A DNA stretch of 64,000 bases, taken from the NCBI RefSeq assembly GCF_900497805.2, contig NW_020954588.1:5117287-5181286 (forward strand), given 5' to 3'. The translations under genes were made by a program, and so were the position numbers. The notes beneath the pieces were generated by a model, which was not told the origin of the DNA, ran no database searches, and saw nothing but the letters and a program-made list of their open reading frames with translations. Source of the DNA: Vombatus ursinus (taxonomy: Eukaryota > Chordata > Mammalia > Diprotodontia > Vombatidae). How positions within the stretch are numbered: the first letter of the stretch is position 1; every line of letters starts with the position of its first letter. Of this stretch, positions 1 through 10,459 are shown piece by piece.

Positions 1-1
1 A

Positions 2-45
<44 letters not shown>

Positions 46-54
46 AAAGAAATG
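1..54. repeat. (GAAA)n microsatellite, cut by window edge
   Basis: The window opens inside a GAAA tetranucleotide run that ends in 'gaaaagaaatgag'. Its left boundary is outside the window. It looks like a plain simple repeat. Confidence 0.95.
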
Positions 55-309
55 AGTAGACAATTTAAATAATGGAGAATTGTGTAAGCCTAACCAAGTT
101 TCTGCTTAGGACTAGTATTGGTGAGAAACCAGACTAGGCAAAAATTTTCTCTCCAACAGTCCATATAGCATTTAGGGGAAGGGGGGGAGTGGGCACTGAC
201 ATCATCCCTCAATGAGTGCCTTCCTTTCCTTAGACTTCTTCTTGAAGAAACATAATGTGCCTGGCACATAGTAGGTTCTTAATAAGTGATTGATAAATTT
301 AATTCAGTG

Positions 310-1690
310 TTCCTACCTTGCCTAGAGCAGAGCACCTTCCCTTCCTTCCATACCAGGTATCCTAGGCACTAAAGCGTTTGGGCCAGGGGAAAAAAAAGAA
401 GACAAAACTCAGGACCATGAGACCTTGGCCAGGTGGGAAGAACGGGGAAAAAAGATTGTCAAGATGGCATGGTCGCCATGCTATAGGGAGGAGGAGAAAC
501 TAATAACTCATACAAAAAATCTAAAAGTTTTCTTTTAATTATGCAACCAACATATAAGCAATTTCTTAAATGGTACCTTACCATCTTTTCAAAAAAGAAA
601 GGAAAATGAATGAATTTACTCAGTATTCTTCCTTGCCATGAAAAGTAGTTGAATCTGGGGAGTATTTTGTGTGTCTGCACATACATCTACGGGAAATATA
701 TGGGCACAGTGAGAATGGATTCTGGATTCCTGGCATCCTGCTTTGAAAGCATACTAGGTAAATGGTTAAGGTAGGGGAGAAGATCTGCTTGGGTATTTCT
801 CTGGTTCTTCTTGAGCCAGCCCTATTCCAATTACTGAAAACAATTAAGAATTTTGTCTCTGAGACCAAAGGGTTCATTTTTTGACTAGAAGCCTTTTTCT
901 TGTTCTGTGAAATTATAGAAATTCTCCTGCTGTCTTTGCATCTACCTCTACCCAAGAGAACAACCCACAATTTCACCTTTGACTGGGAAAATAAATACAC
1001 TGCTGGGGGAGTTATTTCTCCATTAACAGAAAGAAATAGGCAACATTTCACATCGTTCACATACTCTGACAGATCTTTTGAAAATTCTAAAATCTAACTT
1101 CATCTCTCACTTTCACACAGACACAGATGGATCAAAAGGGGGCACCGAGGCAAGTTAAGAAATCTGCCATCATATATGACTTCAGAGTTTCTGTTTTCAA
1201 CATTACCCCAAGTGGCTGTAAGATCTATCACAACCTTCTCCCAAAATCCATTTAGATTTGATTCCCTAAAAAGAGTCATACTATTTACATCCCCTTTGGG
1301 AATTGGATGAAGAAGGGGGGGGGGATTGGGGAGCTATCAAACGGCCCATCATTTTTCTTTATAATCCAAGTTACTGACAACCCACAGCAATGGAAGCAAG
1401 TCTTCTCAGGTGTCAATAGTGCTTACATTCCCTCTCTGTCAGCTTTATTTCCATTTTTATAGCTAAAATCTGATTGATTCCATCAATCTGGCAACGGCAA
1501 AGTGATCAGTGTCACATCGGCTCCCCTACTGGAGCTATTATTTTATGCCTTTATTCTTTTGACACTGTAAATCAAAAAATGGCTCTACCCAATTAAAAAG
1601 AAGCCAATTAGCAAGTGTAGGCTCAGAGAAGGGATGGATATTTTATGTATCATATAGCCGACAATCTTTTCCAAGGTTTGCTGCTTGAGT
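310..1690. other. Repeat-poor non-coding stretch
   Basis: No repeat family is recognisable here apart from homopolymer runs such as the G run near 1315. A 146-codon open frame on the minus strand (620-1060) resembles no known family and lacks domain-like composition, so I do not call it. The part from about 1090 to 1620 contains homeodomain-like AT motifs (for example 'cccaattaaaaag' and 'agccaattagcaag') and is a possible conserved non-coding block. Confidence 0.5.
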
Positions 1691-1699
1691 TTCGACTTC

Positions 1700-1862
1700 A
1701 TCAATAGACACAGCACGGCATAGTGAACTCATACTAGACTTGGAGATCAAGATCCTGCTACTTGCCATCTGCATGAATTTGGATGAGTCTGAGAACTCAG
1801 TTTCCTTATCTATAAAATGAAGGGTGGGGTGAAATAATCTCCAGATGGTAATCTTGTTGTGT
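1700..1862 (+). mobile_element. MIR3 SINE remnant
   Basis: A diverged plus-strand SINE. The core 'ctcagtttccttatctata' is followed by 'aaaatgaagggtggggtgaaataatctcc', which corresponds to the MIR3 tail (ggttggactagatgatctc...). The tRNA-derived head at about 1710-1760 is poorly preserved. Confidence 0.65.
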
Positions 1863-2039
1863 AGGGCTACTCTCTTTTCAATGTGGGAAATAAAATCAAG
1901 TGTGGCCATCAGTTACAACTAAAGCTGTCCATTAAAAACACAAATTTTGGTCAACTTTGCACAAATGTTTCTACTTCTCTTTGAAACTCCCCTTGCTGCC
2001 CAATTCAGGGGCTCCATATGGAATATATCTTCTGAAGGT

Positions 2040-2412
2040 TACATGACCTCCAGAGAGGAAGGGGTGCTGATGCCTCAAGTTCATGCTAAATGGGGATCAA
2101 CTGAAGGGCCTGGGGATGGTTAGCCTGGACAAGAGAAGACTAAGAAGAATGTGACAGATGGCTTCAAGTAGCTGAGGGCTATCAACTAGGAGGAAGGTTA
2201 GGGTTTTCCTACTTGAACCCACAGGGTAGAACTAGCAGCATTGCATACAGGTTCAAAGAGACAAAATTAGGCTTGATGTAAAAAGAAACTTCTTAATAAT
2301 TAAATCACTCCAGAAGTGGGGTGAACTTCCTCAGGATGTAGTAGGTTCTCCTCATTGGAGGTCTTTGAGCAAAGTTTGGTTATATTGTAGAGGGAATTTT
2401 TTTTTCAGGTAC
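2040..2412 (+). mobile_element. L3 (CR1-clade LINE) 3' fragment
   Basis: The order of landmarks matches the L3/CR1 3' region. These are 'gggatggttagcctggacaa', 'gtagctgagggctatcaact', 'acagggtagaactagcagca', 'aaacttcttaataattaaat', 'ccagaagtggggtgaacttcc' (in two parts) and 'ggaggtctttgagcaaagtt'. Only the 3' part survives, and no reverse-transcriptase frame is left. It is old, judging from its divergence. Confidence 0.85.
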
Positions 2413-2589
2413 AAGTTGTACCAGAAGAATGCTACAGGGCATTCCAACCTATGAGTCTGATAGTTGTTCAATTCTACTTACCTCTCTTACAAACCCCTAA
2501 AACTCTAGAAAGGAGCATAACCATAGAGGAACAGAAAATTAACCTGGTTTGAAGACAAGAGGTTTCTCTAAAATTAAGTGTTACCAATT

Positions 2590-2825
2590 GGGTGGTCTCC
2601 TTCAATAGGCTCTCCCCTCTCCAAACCAGCTTTCATGATCTGCTGAAGTGATTTTCCTAAAGCCGAAGTGAGACCGTTTCACTTCCCTACTGACTTCTCC
2701 AGTGGTTCCCCATCACCTCAAGGATAAAATATAAATTTCTTGGTTTGCCACTTAAAAACCTTCATGACCTGGACCCTGCAGTTTCATTATTTGTTACTTC
2801 TCTTCCTCCTAAATTGTTATCTAAA
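2590..2825 (+). mobile_element. L2 LINE fragment
   Basis: Plus-strand L2 remnant recognised by 'ccagtggttccccatcacct', 'caaggataaaatataaattt' and 'aaaaaccttcatgacctgga'. These correspond to the L2 segment just after the ORF2 core (tggctccccattgcc...aggataaa...). It is truncated on both sides. Confidence 0.8.
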
Positions 2826-2954
2826 TAAATACTTAGCAATGCAGGATATTTTAAGGCACCTAGGGGCTTAGTGGGCACTAATCATTTAATCCTTAATGTG
2901 TTCCAAGGTCCTTTTCAATTCTAAATTGATGATGTGTTTTCATTTTTTTTCTTT

Positions 2955-3297
2955 TTCTAGATCCTGAATCCCTACCCTTCATCCAAATCCTGGATCCTTT
3001 CCTTTTGTCCAAATCTTGGAAAACTTCCTTTTGTCTAAATCCAGGTTCCACTCCTTTTGTCTAAATCTAGGATCCCTTCCCTTTGTCTAAATCCAGGATC
3101 CCTTCCCTTTGTCTAAATCCAGGATCCCTTCCCTTTGTCTAAATCCAGGTTCCATTTACTTTGTCTAAATCCAGAATCCATTCCCTCTGCATAAATCCAG
3201 GATCCCTTCCCTTTGTCTAAATCCAGGTTCCATTCCTTTTGGCTAAATCCAGGATCCATCCCCTTTGTCTAAATCTTTAATATATTTCCTTTGTCTC
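2955..3297 (+). repeat. 26-bp minisatellite, about 13 units
   Basis: Tandem array of a 26-bp unit built around 'ctttgtctaaatccaggatc' plus 'ccttcc'. Central units (about 3060-3245) are nearly identical. Flanking units, such as the first ('cttcatccaaatcctggatc') and the last ('ctttgtctaaatctttaata'), are diverged, as expected if the array grew from its middle. It has no coding potential and lies in otherwise single-copy-looking DNA between an L2 fragment and repeat-free sequence. Confidence 0.95.
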
Positions 3298-3299
3298 TT

Positions 3300-4440
3300 A
3301 ATGGACCACAAGCTCTGAGCCAGAAATCAACTATTTATGCAAAGATATCTTGCTTTACTTATTTACAAGGCTGCAATATGACCTAGGGAACCTAATACCC
3401 ACATACACATCCCATTCAGTATAAAAATACTAAAGCAGCAGGTGTTGGTTGACAACCTTGTTCCCTTGACTGGCATACAATTTGTCTACTTTCATCAACC
3501 AGTTAAATGTGGCTTCTTACAAAAGCTCCTCTAAACCAGAAATCATAAGAGAATAAATCATCTTCTTCCAGGCTGACAAGCAATCTGATTTGCATTTGCC
3601 TTTTAATGGGCTTGTAAAATGGGAAACCAGATACCAATACTTATTTTTTGAAGATAGTAGAAGAAACCTGAACAAATACACTTAATTCAATACTTTACCA
3701 ATCTGTTCTTGTAATTATTTTCTTTTGGATGTCTAGTTACTAACTAGGCTTTTTGTGACATGGAAGTACCTGCTAAGAATCAAATCAGAAAGCTCTTAAA
3801 GAGGACAATGAACCATAGGTCCTGAAGTCAGCCAAAATATAAACAAACTATCTTCACTATACAAAATAAGAATTCCTATGAATTCAAACCTACACTATGT
3901 ATATTGCATATGTACATATAAAATCATTGATGGAATCAAATGTGAATCCAAAACATAAAACAGCAGGGTTGCATATAGAAAATATTAGATTGTATTTGTA
4001 AAATATGCCTCTGACTCAAGGAGGAGAGAAGGCTTTCATTTAACACGAGCTCAAAGCCCATCAGTTTGTAGTTCTGAGGTTAGTCCTGAGTGTCAGAGAT
4101 TATTTCCTCTATGTAAAATACAATCTCTTGTTTTTAATTAGGAGGGCTTAAATGAGCTGATTAACCTGGTAGAAGAGACTTGGAAGATATCAAGTAGTTG
4201 TTGGAAACCATATTTTGATGATTAGCTATAAATGAATAGTGAAAGGAGGGGAAGGTGGCAAATGGATTCAGCTCTACTCCCTCCTCCCAACCCTGACAAA
4301 TTTAAAAAAAAATGATTGGCAAAAGGCATAGGAGCTTTTGCAGTTATTAAATCTCTTCTAAATGAAGACCCACGTTGAATCATCTACTAAGTAGTTTTCC
4401 TACTAATATTTACTTTCCCTTCTTTTGAATTCAAGTCAAT
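3300..4440. other. No recognised feature
   Basis: AT-rich sequence without recognisable repeats, splice-bounded open frames or simple-sequence tracts. A purine-rich stretch near 4240-4260 and a poly-A run near 4300 are the only compositional oddities. Confidence 0.5.
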
Positions 4441-4449
4441 CCAAATCTT

Positions 4450-4505
4450 ATCAAGTGCCCAGCAAAAGGCGTTGCATATAGTGAGTATTTATTAAAGTCT
4501 GTATG
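4450..4505 (+). mobile_element. L2 or MIR 3' terminus remnant
   Basis: 'agtgcccagcaaaaggcgtt' followed by 'tagtgagtatttattaaagt' resembles the shared L2/MIR terminal region (agtgcctggcacatagtaggcacttaataaatg). It is too short and diverged to choose between the two families. Confidence 0.45.
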
Positions 4506-5454
4506 CAATTGAATAATGTTTAAAGCTATTTGCTTTAAACAAAATAAAAATATTTCAAATATTAGTGTAGGTATTTTCTTTATCAACCAATACAGAATTA
4601 AATCTCTACATGCCTTAAGAGATGGCCTTCATTATTTGATTTGTCAAAACAAAAACAATCATGCTCTAGTGACCAGACTTCTAGTATTAGGCGTCTTTGA
4701 ACTTAGTAAGGCAACATCACCTCGCACCAGGCAGGCCCATAGTGGAAGCCTTCCTAGGTGGGGAAAACTCCTCAGAGCTTATACTCCAACATCATTGCTC
4801 TCAAGAACCTGGCCTGCATCACTCAGATATTAGAGTAGGACCTCAGTGGAAAAGTTGGCTTGAAAATAACTTTAAAATGTATGATCAGCACAGAATCAGT
4901 ACCCATTAGTTGAAGCAGTATTCATTGGTTTGCTGTTATAGCTATATACACATATATGTATATACATGTATGGCTATAGATATAGATATATAAAATCTTC
5001 AAATATAAACTCAATAGAAAGTGACCTGGATGCCCTGTGTGCACATCTCCAAATATGCCTTAAGCCTCTTTATGTTTTACAAAATGAATGTAGGCATGCC
5101 CAAATACAAATACACAAAGTCTAGAATTTTTGAAAACTGATGTTAAAACAGTGAAAGGCATGAAGGAAAATGACACCAACAAATCTACTTTGATTTCATA
5201 TAACCCATCCCACCTCCATAAGAGAAATTCTCAGCACAAGAGGAGACTCTTCTATCTCCAAGCTAATCCTTTCCCTTAATTCCTTGATTTCATCTTAGTG
5301 AACTCCTCCTAGAGAGATCTTTCTCCTAGGTCTCTCCATGGTTAGGGTTTTGCATCATTTTCATGTCACTGGTTCCTTCCAGTCTGTCTTCAAGAATGCT
5401 TATTCCTCCATCATGGTATCACCATACTAGCCTAGAGGTTAGTATAAGGCACAC

Positions 5455-5705
5455 ATGGTGCCTTATTTCCCATCTTCCATGATGTTGCACTTGCCATCTC
5501 CCATAACTGGGATATACTCCCTGTCATTTCTACATCTTGGGATCTCTGGTTTCTTTCAAGTCTCAGCTAAGCATCACCTCCTACATGAAGCCTTCCTGAT
5601 CCTCTCAGTGGACAAAATCTTCCCCCTCTCTGAACTGCCTTTTATTTAATTTGTATATATGCTATTTTGTACATAATTTGTGTACATTTCTTTTTGTATG
5701 TATCC

Positions 5706-5737
<32 letters not shown>

Positions 5738-5900
5738 CATATATATATATATACACACACACCCACATATCCATGTGTATGTCATCTCCTCAGTTTCACT
5801 GTAAGTTCCTTGAGGGTAAGAATTATTTTGCTTTGTCACAGCTTAGCACAGTACCTGGCATACAGCAGGCATATAATATATGCTTGATTAATCAATTATG
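5455..5900 (+). mobile_element. L2 LINE 3' end with an internal TA tract
   Basis: Sense-strand L2 3' end. It contains 'caagtctcagctaagcatca', 'ctcctacatgaagccttcct', then after the simple repeat 'gtaagttccttgagggtaag', 'cagcttagcacagtacctgg' and 'tatatgcttgattaatcaat'. The L2 is split by the TA/CA microsatellite at 5706-5765, which probably arose after insertion. Confidence 0.88.
5706..5765. repeat. (TA)n / (CA)n microsatellite
   Basis: Runs of TA with single interruptions ('tatacatata'), passing into CACACA. It is embedded in the L2 3' untranslated region. Confidence 0.95.
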
Positions 5901-6380
5901 GAATTTTTTTTTTCAGAAAATCTTCATTAGGCCTTTATCCTAATACCCTACCCAATACCCAGTACCCAGTTATCATATTATTTTCCTTTTTTCCTTTTAG
6001 GGACACCTTGTTTGAATGAATGATCTATACCTGATACCTCATTTTCCTCCCCATCTACTCTCTTCTTAATCCAATAACATCTGACTTCTATTCCCAAAAC
6101 TCTGCTACTTCTCTCAAAAAGATCACCTGGGCCTTTATTACCAACCCAATAGCCTTTAAGGCATTATGATTCCCCAGATCTCTCTGTGATACTTAATAAG
6201 TTCTTCCTCCCTGGTCACTCACAACACCACTTTTGGGGTTTCCCTTTATACTTCTCCAATAAATCCTGGTTCCTTTCCTAGATTTTCTTCAATCTCCTCT
6301 CTTAGCATAGGGCTTTGCTATATCAAAATCTTTCTATTCCTTTTTCCTCTACACACTCTACCTTGGAGATCTCATGGATC

Positions 6381-6528
6381 AATCAGTTAATAAACATTTA
6401 TAAAGCAACTACTATGTACCAGGCACCATGCTAAGTACTAGGGGTACAAAGATAAGCAAAGATACAAGATAGTCCCTACTCCCAGAAACCTACTGGGAGA
6501 GACAACATGCAAACAGACCAGAATGGCT
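6381..6528 (-). mobile_element. L2 LINE 3' end
   Basis: Antisense L2 terminus: 'aataaacatttataaagcaa', 'ctactatgtaccaggcacca', 'atagtccctactcccagaaa'. This is the reverse complement of the L2 end (...cctggcacatagtaggcacttaataaatg). It directly abuts a sense-strand L2 fragment at 6530. Confidence 0.85.
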
Positions 6529-6529
6529 T

Positions 6530-7262
6530 CACCCATCCCACTCGCCTCATCATTTTATGACATGATTACTGTCATTTTTTCTAGTTGGCCTCCCTTACTC
6601 TAGTCTTTCTCTACCACAACCTATCCCACACACTGCTACTAGATGATTTGCTCTTAAATAGGCCTTTCATCATAAAATCGCTCTATTCCAGAACCTTCAA
6701 TGGTAGCTGGGTGGTGCCATAGTGCACAGAATGCTAGGCCTGGAGTTAGGAAGACTCATCTTCCTGGGTTCAAGTCTGGCCTCAAACACTTACTAGCTGT
6801 ATGACCCTGGGCAATGCACTTAACCCTGTTTGCCTCAGTTTCCTCATCTTTAAAATGACCTGGAGAAGGAAATGGCAAAAGCCACTCCAGTATCTTTGCC
6901 AAGAAAATTCCAAATGGGGTCACAAAGAGTTGAACAACAACAGAATTGTCAGTGGATTTCCTACTATATTAACAAAACTCTTATGTAGAGCTTTTAAGGC
7001 TGTACATAAATCTGCCCCATATAACTTTATTTTATTTCTCATTGCTCCTGAAATTACCACATATTCTCTTGGGCCATCACTATCCTATGAGTACACTATG
7101 TTCATTCCTGACTCTTCCTTTACTTTCATGCTCTTCCCCTAAACTGGCATACTCCCTCATACCTACTGAGCTTGTTCAAATTCTTCTCCTCCTCAAAGGC
7201 CCTTCTACAGCTCTACCTTTCCCATGAAACCTTCTATAGCCAACTTAGCACCAATAGTATTT
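6530..7262 (+). mobile_element. L2 LINE fragment split by a Mar1 SINE
   Basis: Left part (6530-6701) reads through 'ctctaccacaacctatccca' and 'ttccagaaccttcaatgg'. The right part resumes after the SINE with 'cttttaaggctgtacataaa', 'ttcaaattcttctcctcctc' and 'catgaaaccttctatagcca'. Together they follow L2 order. The ragged pair 'gaaccttcaatgg' and 'gaattgtcagtgg' either side of the SINE may be a decayed target-site duplication. Confidence 0.78.
6702..6944 (+). mobile_element. Mar1-type marsupial SINE
   Basis: tRNA-derived head 'tagctgggtggtgccatagt', CORE segment 'gtatgaccctgggcaatgca' and 'gcctcagtttcctcatcttt', then the Mar1-specific 3' part 'ggcaaaagccactccagtat', 'caaatggggtcacaaagagt' and the tail 'tgaacaacaacag'. 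Nearly full length. It is inserted in an L2 and is therefore younger than that L2. Confidence 0.92.
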
Positions 7263-7286
7263 TGAGTCTCCACTATACATCATGAC

Positions 7287-7472
7287 ACCATGGCTCCGTG
7301 GAATAATGAGAAAGGGGCTGGATTGGGAGGTGAAGGACCTGCATTCAAGAACCTGATCATGGACCGATTACCTGTGTGACTTTAAACAATTCATTTCACT
7401 TTCTCTGTGTTTCTGTTCACTCATCAATAAAATGAGGGACTTGGAGCAGAGCACTGAAGTTCCCCCCCCAAA
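7287..7472 (+). mobile_element. MIR/MIR3 SINE
   Basis: Plus-strand SINE with head 'atggctccgtggaataatga', 'acctgtgtgactttaaacaa' and 'aaaatgagggacttggagca'. The tail 'gggacttggagcagagca' is MIR3-like. The copy is diverged and ends in a C run. Confidence 0.75.
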
Positions 7473-7514
7473 TCTAAATGGAGGGAGATCATGTAAGTCA
7501 CCTTTTCTTTCCAA

Positions 7515-7700
7515 CTAAGAGATGAGCTACTGGAAATCAGGAACCTTATTTACTTTGTCTTTATCCCCACTATGCTACTCCCCCAAGTCCCAGAGTCTAA
7601 GGTACAGTGATTCTAAACTCACAAACTGTTAGAACTTGAAAAAGACACCTGGCCCTAGGCACACAGCAAGTGTTCAACAAATATCTCTTCGATTGAACTG
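7515..7700 (+). mobile_element. L2 LINE 3' end
   Basis: 'ctggaaatcaggaaccttat', 'ttactttgtctttatcccca', 'cctggccctaggcacacagc' and 'aacaaatatctcttcgattg' follow the L2 3' untranslated order on the plus strand. An extra segment at about 7580-7640 looks inserted or diverged. Confidence 0.7.
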
Positions 7701-7786
7701 AATCAGTTCACGGGACCCGGTACACCTATCTAGGGCACCGAAGCCCAAGAAAGAAGGCGCCTCTTGCCATATCTCCTTCAGATTAG

Positions 7787-8122
7787 AAAACCAGAGATTT
7801 AGAGCTAGAAAGGATGGATCTCAGAGCTCATCGTTGAGAAACAGCAGTGGAGAGAGAAGCAGACTAGAAATTAGGAAGAACTGGGTTCACATGCTGCCTT
7901 TCACGCTAAGCTCTTTGAGGAAAGTCACTTTTTTCATCTATAAAATGAGAACCTTTAAGTTTCCCTTCCAGCTCTAGGCTCTTTGGATCTAGTCCAATCC
8001 CCTTAGCTCCCAGATGAGAAAATTGAGGACAAGAAAAGTAAGATGACTTGTCCTCGGTCACACAGGTAGACAGTGGCAGAATTGTGTTTTGAATCCTGCT
8101 CCTCTGATTCCTAATAATAAAA
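7787..8122 (-). mobile_element. MIR3 SINE, interrupted by a second MIR3
   Basis: The outer element is antisense MIR3. 'agatttagagctagaaagga' and 'tctcagagctcatc' form its 3' end. After the insertion it continues 'tagtccaatccccttagctc', 'cagatgagaaaattgaggac' and 'gtcacacaggtagacagtgg'. The break falls inside the MIR3 tail motif (atcatctagtccaacc). Confidence 0.8.
7833..7985 (+). mobile_element. MIR3 SINE inserted in an older MIR3
   Basis: Sense MIR3: 'agaagcagactagaaattag', 'gaagaactgggttcacatgc', 'cttttttcatctataaaatg', and the terminal 'tttcccttccagctctaggc'. It sits in opposite orientation inside the MIR3 tail at 7787-8122. Confidence 0.8.
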
Positions 8123-8645
8123 ATGACAGCAACAATGAATGCTCCTGTCATTGATGTGTCATATTAAAGTCTGTAAAGAGTTAAACACACGTTATCTCAT
8201 CTGAGCCTAACAACCCAACCCTGTAAGATAGGTAACCAGGTGGCATCATGGGGAGAGTGTTGAACTTGGAGTCAGGAACTTCTGCCATATTCTGCCACAA
8301 TCACATCTTATCTTTGTGACCCTAGGAAAATGACTTAACCTCTCTATCCCTCAGTTTCCTATGTGTAAAATGGGGGTAATAATAGCTCAGACCTCACAGG
8401 GCTGTTGTAAGGATCAAATGAAACAACATATGAAAAGTGCTTTGTGAGGCTTAAAGCTCTACTTAAACGCTAAATTTTTATTATTATAATTGCTGCTATT
8501 ACTAATACTACAGGTAATGTTATCCACTGATTACAAATGAAGAAACTGAGAATCAAGACCCATGGTCACATAATGAGTAAATATCTGAAGCAGAATTTAT
8601 ACCGGGGTATTGTGACTCCAAGTCAGACACTCTTATCACTCCTCC
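8101..8645 (-). mobile_element. MIR SINE, interrupted by a second MIR
   Basis: Antisense MIR. Left part: 'taaagtctgtaaagagttaa', 'acgttatctcatctgagcct', 'aacaacccaaccctgtaaga'. Right part, from 8517: 'atgttatccactgattacaa', 'atgaagaaactgagaatcaa', 'ggtcacataatgagtaaata'. The two halves join naturally once the inner MIR is removed. Confidence 0.85.
8235..8511 (+). mobile_element. MIR SINE inserted in an older MIR
   Basis: Nearly complete sense MIR: 'accaggtggcatcatgggga', 'cttatctttgtgaccctagg', 'gggggtaataatagctcaga', 'gggctgttgtaaggatcaaa', ending near 'acttaaacgctaaattttta'. It is flanked by the 5-bp direct repeat 'aggta' (8230-8234 and 8512-8516), a plausible target-site duplication. Confidence 0.88.
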
Positions 8646-8649
8646 CTAG

Positions 8650-9600
8650 TCTCCCATTAACAAACAGCAGTACTCTCCAGACCCGGACTGTCTGAAAATC
8701 CAGTTCTCACCCTTTAGGGAGGGAAAACAAGCATATATTTTTCTTCCTTTCATCAGGAATTTTGGAAGCAAGTTAAGAGACCAAAATGTATGCTAGAGAA
8801 GATGAGGGAATGGGTCTTATGGGGACAGAGGAGACAGAACATAGAGAGAAGCGTGCACATAAAATTATTCACAGACCTGCACTGTCTCTTGCCTCTTAGA
8901 GGACGAAAGATTGCCAAGTGGCCAGTCCAAAAATTGGAAAATGATTTAACAGCAACAGTTTCAAAAAGACAACTAAAGACCTCTTTGGCCAATGGAAGGG
9001 CCAATAAGACAGGAAAAATCAAGACAGATAATAAACTTTTGGGCAAGAAATCCTTGCAGCAGAAATGTGAGTAATGGTAAGGATGAACTGCTATTCAAAG
9101 GACTTCCAAGCACTAATAAGCTTTCCAAGATGATTTTCCTTCCCCAGACCCCTCACCAGTCTACCACTTTGATCTGACTTGCAGACTTACTTTGGTCTAG
9201 AACTCACAATAACTTTAAAAAACAAAATAAGCTCTTTGAATGAACTCGGCTTTTTGGCATACTCTCTCTCCAGATATTTCAAATGGATGTTTGCTAAAAC
9301 ACTTGCTGTTGCAAATGAATCTTCTCTGGAAACTTGTCATTCCTTGTTATACTGAAGCCACGTTACAAAAGCTTTGTTTGGAAGAACGATGCTTACCTTT
9401 TCAGCTTTTGCTGTTTTACTCACGGTTCTCTATAAAACGCATTTTTACTACAAAAGAAAACAAGCAAAACAACAAAAACAATGTTGGTGGTGAAACTTCT
9501 TAGAGACCTGATATGAGTTAAGTTGGAAAGACTCCAGGCATCAGGGTCTTTCAGAGTTCAAGGTTACAAAATTATGAATTCAGTCTTGTTGAGCTAATAA
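8650..9600. other. No recognised feature
   Basis: Repeat-poor. Open frames on both strands around 8753-9177 are shorter than 100 codons, overlap one another, and resemble nothing I know. I see no coding gene. Confidence 0.5.
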
Positions 9601-9639
9601 TCATGCGATAGGAATAGGGTAAGAGTATATAGGGGACAA

Positions 9640-9728
9640 ATCCTTTCCCTTTCCTGGGCCTCAGTCTGTTCATCTGTATTATGGGACTGAATTAGATGGT
9701 TTATAAATTCTCTTCCAACTCTGGTAAC
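9640..9728 (+). mobile_element. MIR3 SINE 3' fragment
   Basis: 'cctgggcctcagtctgttca', 'tattatgggactgaattaga' and 'aattctcttccaactctggt' match the MIR3 CORE and tail. The head is missing. Confidence 0.75.
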
Positions 9729-9819
9729 TAGCCATTAATTTTTCTGTGTCCTCAAATTTAGAATGAGTTAAAGAGATTCTATAACCCATTAATCTATCAA
9801 ATACTTCAACTTTTCCCAC

Positions 9820-9886
9820 CTCAACAAGTATTTATTAAGCACCTAATATGTTTCAGGCACAGGTAGTACAAAGATGAAAATGGTAT
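9820..9886 (-). mobile_element. L2 LINE 3' terminus
   Basis: 'caacaagtatttattaagca', 'cctaatatgtttcaggcaca' and 'ggtagtacaaagatgaaaa' form the reverse complement of the L2 end. It runs straight into the trinucleotide tract at 9888. Confidence 0.8.
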
Positions 9887-9887
9887 A

Positions 9888-10028
9888 GTATATAACAGTA
9901 GTAGTGGTGGTAGTGGTAGTGGTATGGTAGTGGTAGTAGTAGGGGTAGTAGTAGTGGTAGTAGTAGTCATAGCAGCAGCAGCAGCAGTAGTAATAGTCAT
10001 AGTAGTAGTAGTGGTGGTGGTGGTAAAA
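9888..10028. repeat. Trinucleotide tract (GTA/GTG/GCA)n
   Basis: About 140 bp of mixed GTA, GTG and CAG triplets in one frame ('gtagtagtggtggtag', 'catagcagcagcagcagcag'). It has no coding role. A shortened copy of this unit recurs at 10693-10777. Confidence 0.93.
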
Positions 10029-10029
10029 A

Positions 10030-10302
10030 TAACAATAATAGTTAGCATTTAGATAGCACTTTAAATTTTATGAAGTACTTTACTTATGTTATTTCATTTG
10101 ATCCTCACAGCAGCCCTGGGAGGTAGTTGTAATTATTATCTCCATTTTATAGATGAGGAAACTGAGGCACACAGAGGTCAAATGACTTACTTGCCCAGGG
10201 TAACACAGCTAGTAATTGTCTGAGGCAGTATTTAACCTGAGATCTTCCTGACTCAATGTTCAGCATTTGACCCATTGTGCCACTTAACTGCCTAGCTGAT
10301 AA
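10030..10302 (-). mobile_element. MIR SINE, near full length
   Basis: Antisense MIR with 'aatagttagcatttagatag', 'tttcatttgatcctcacagc', 'agcagccctgggaggtagtt', 'tagatgaggaaactgaggca', 'agggtaacacagctagtaat' and the head complement 'cccattgtgccacttaactg'. Head and tail are both preserved, which makes it one of the best MIR copies here. Confidence 0.93.
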
Positions 10303-10459
10303 GTCAATTATTATTGGCTTACATTTGGAGGTCTTGCTTCTGTGATTTAAAAGGTGTAACTATAGTACTAAAGTGGCTTGGTTTTTGAGGGGAGCAAATT
10401 CATGCAACGCTTAAGTACAGGTGGTCACCAGAGTCTGGGATGCCACTTGCTCCAGATCA

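Noticed and set aside
620-1060. 146-codon minus-strand frame
   Set aside because: No motif, no neighbouring exon signals and low-complexity-free but unfamiliar composition. A frame of this length is expected by chance in 64 kb.
8753-9177. Overlapping 61-97 codon frames on both strands
   Set aside because: Mutually overlapping, no motif, and no supporting splice or codon-usage signal.
9888-10028. CAG/GTG triplets as a coding repeat
   Set aside because: No surrounding open frame or exon signals. The tract abuts an L2 end, a common site for simple-sequence growth.
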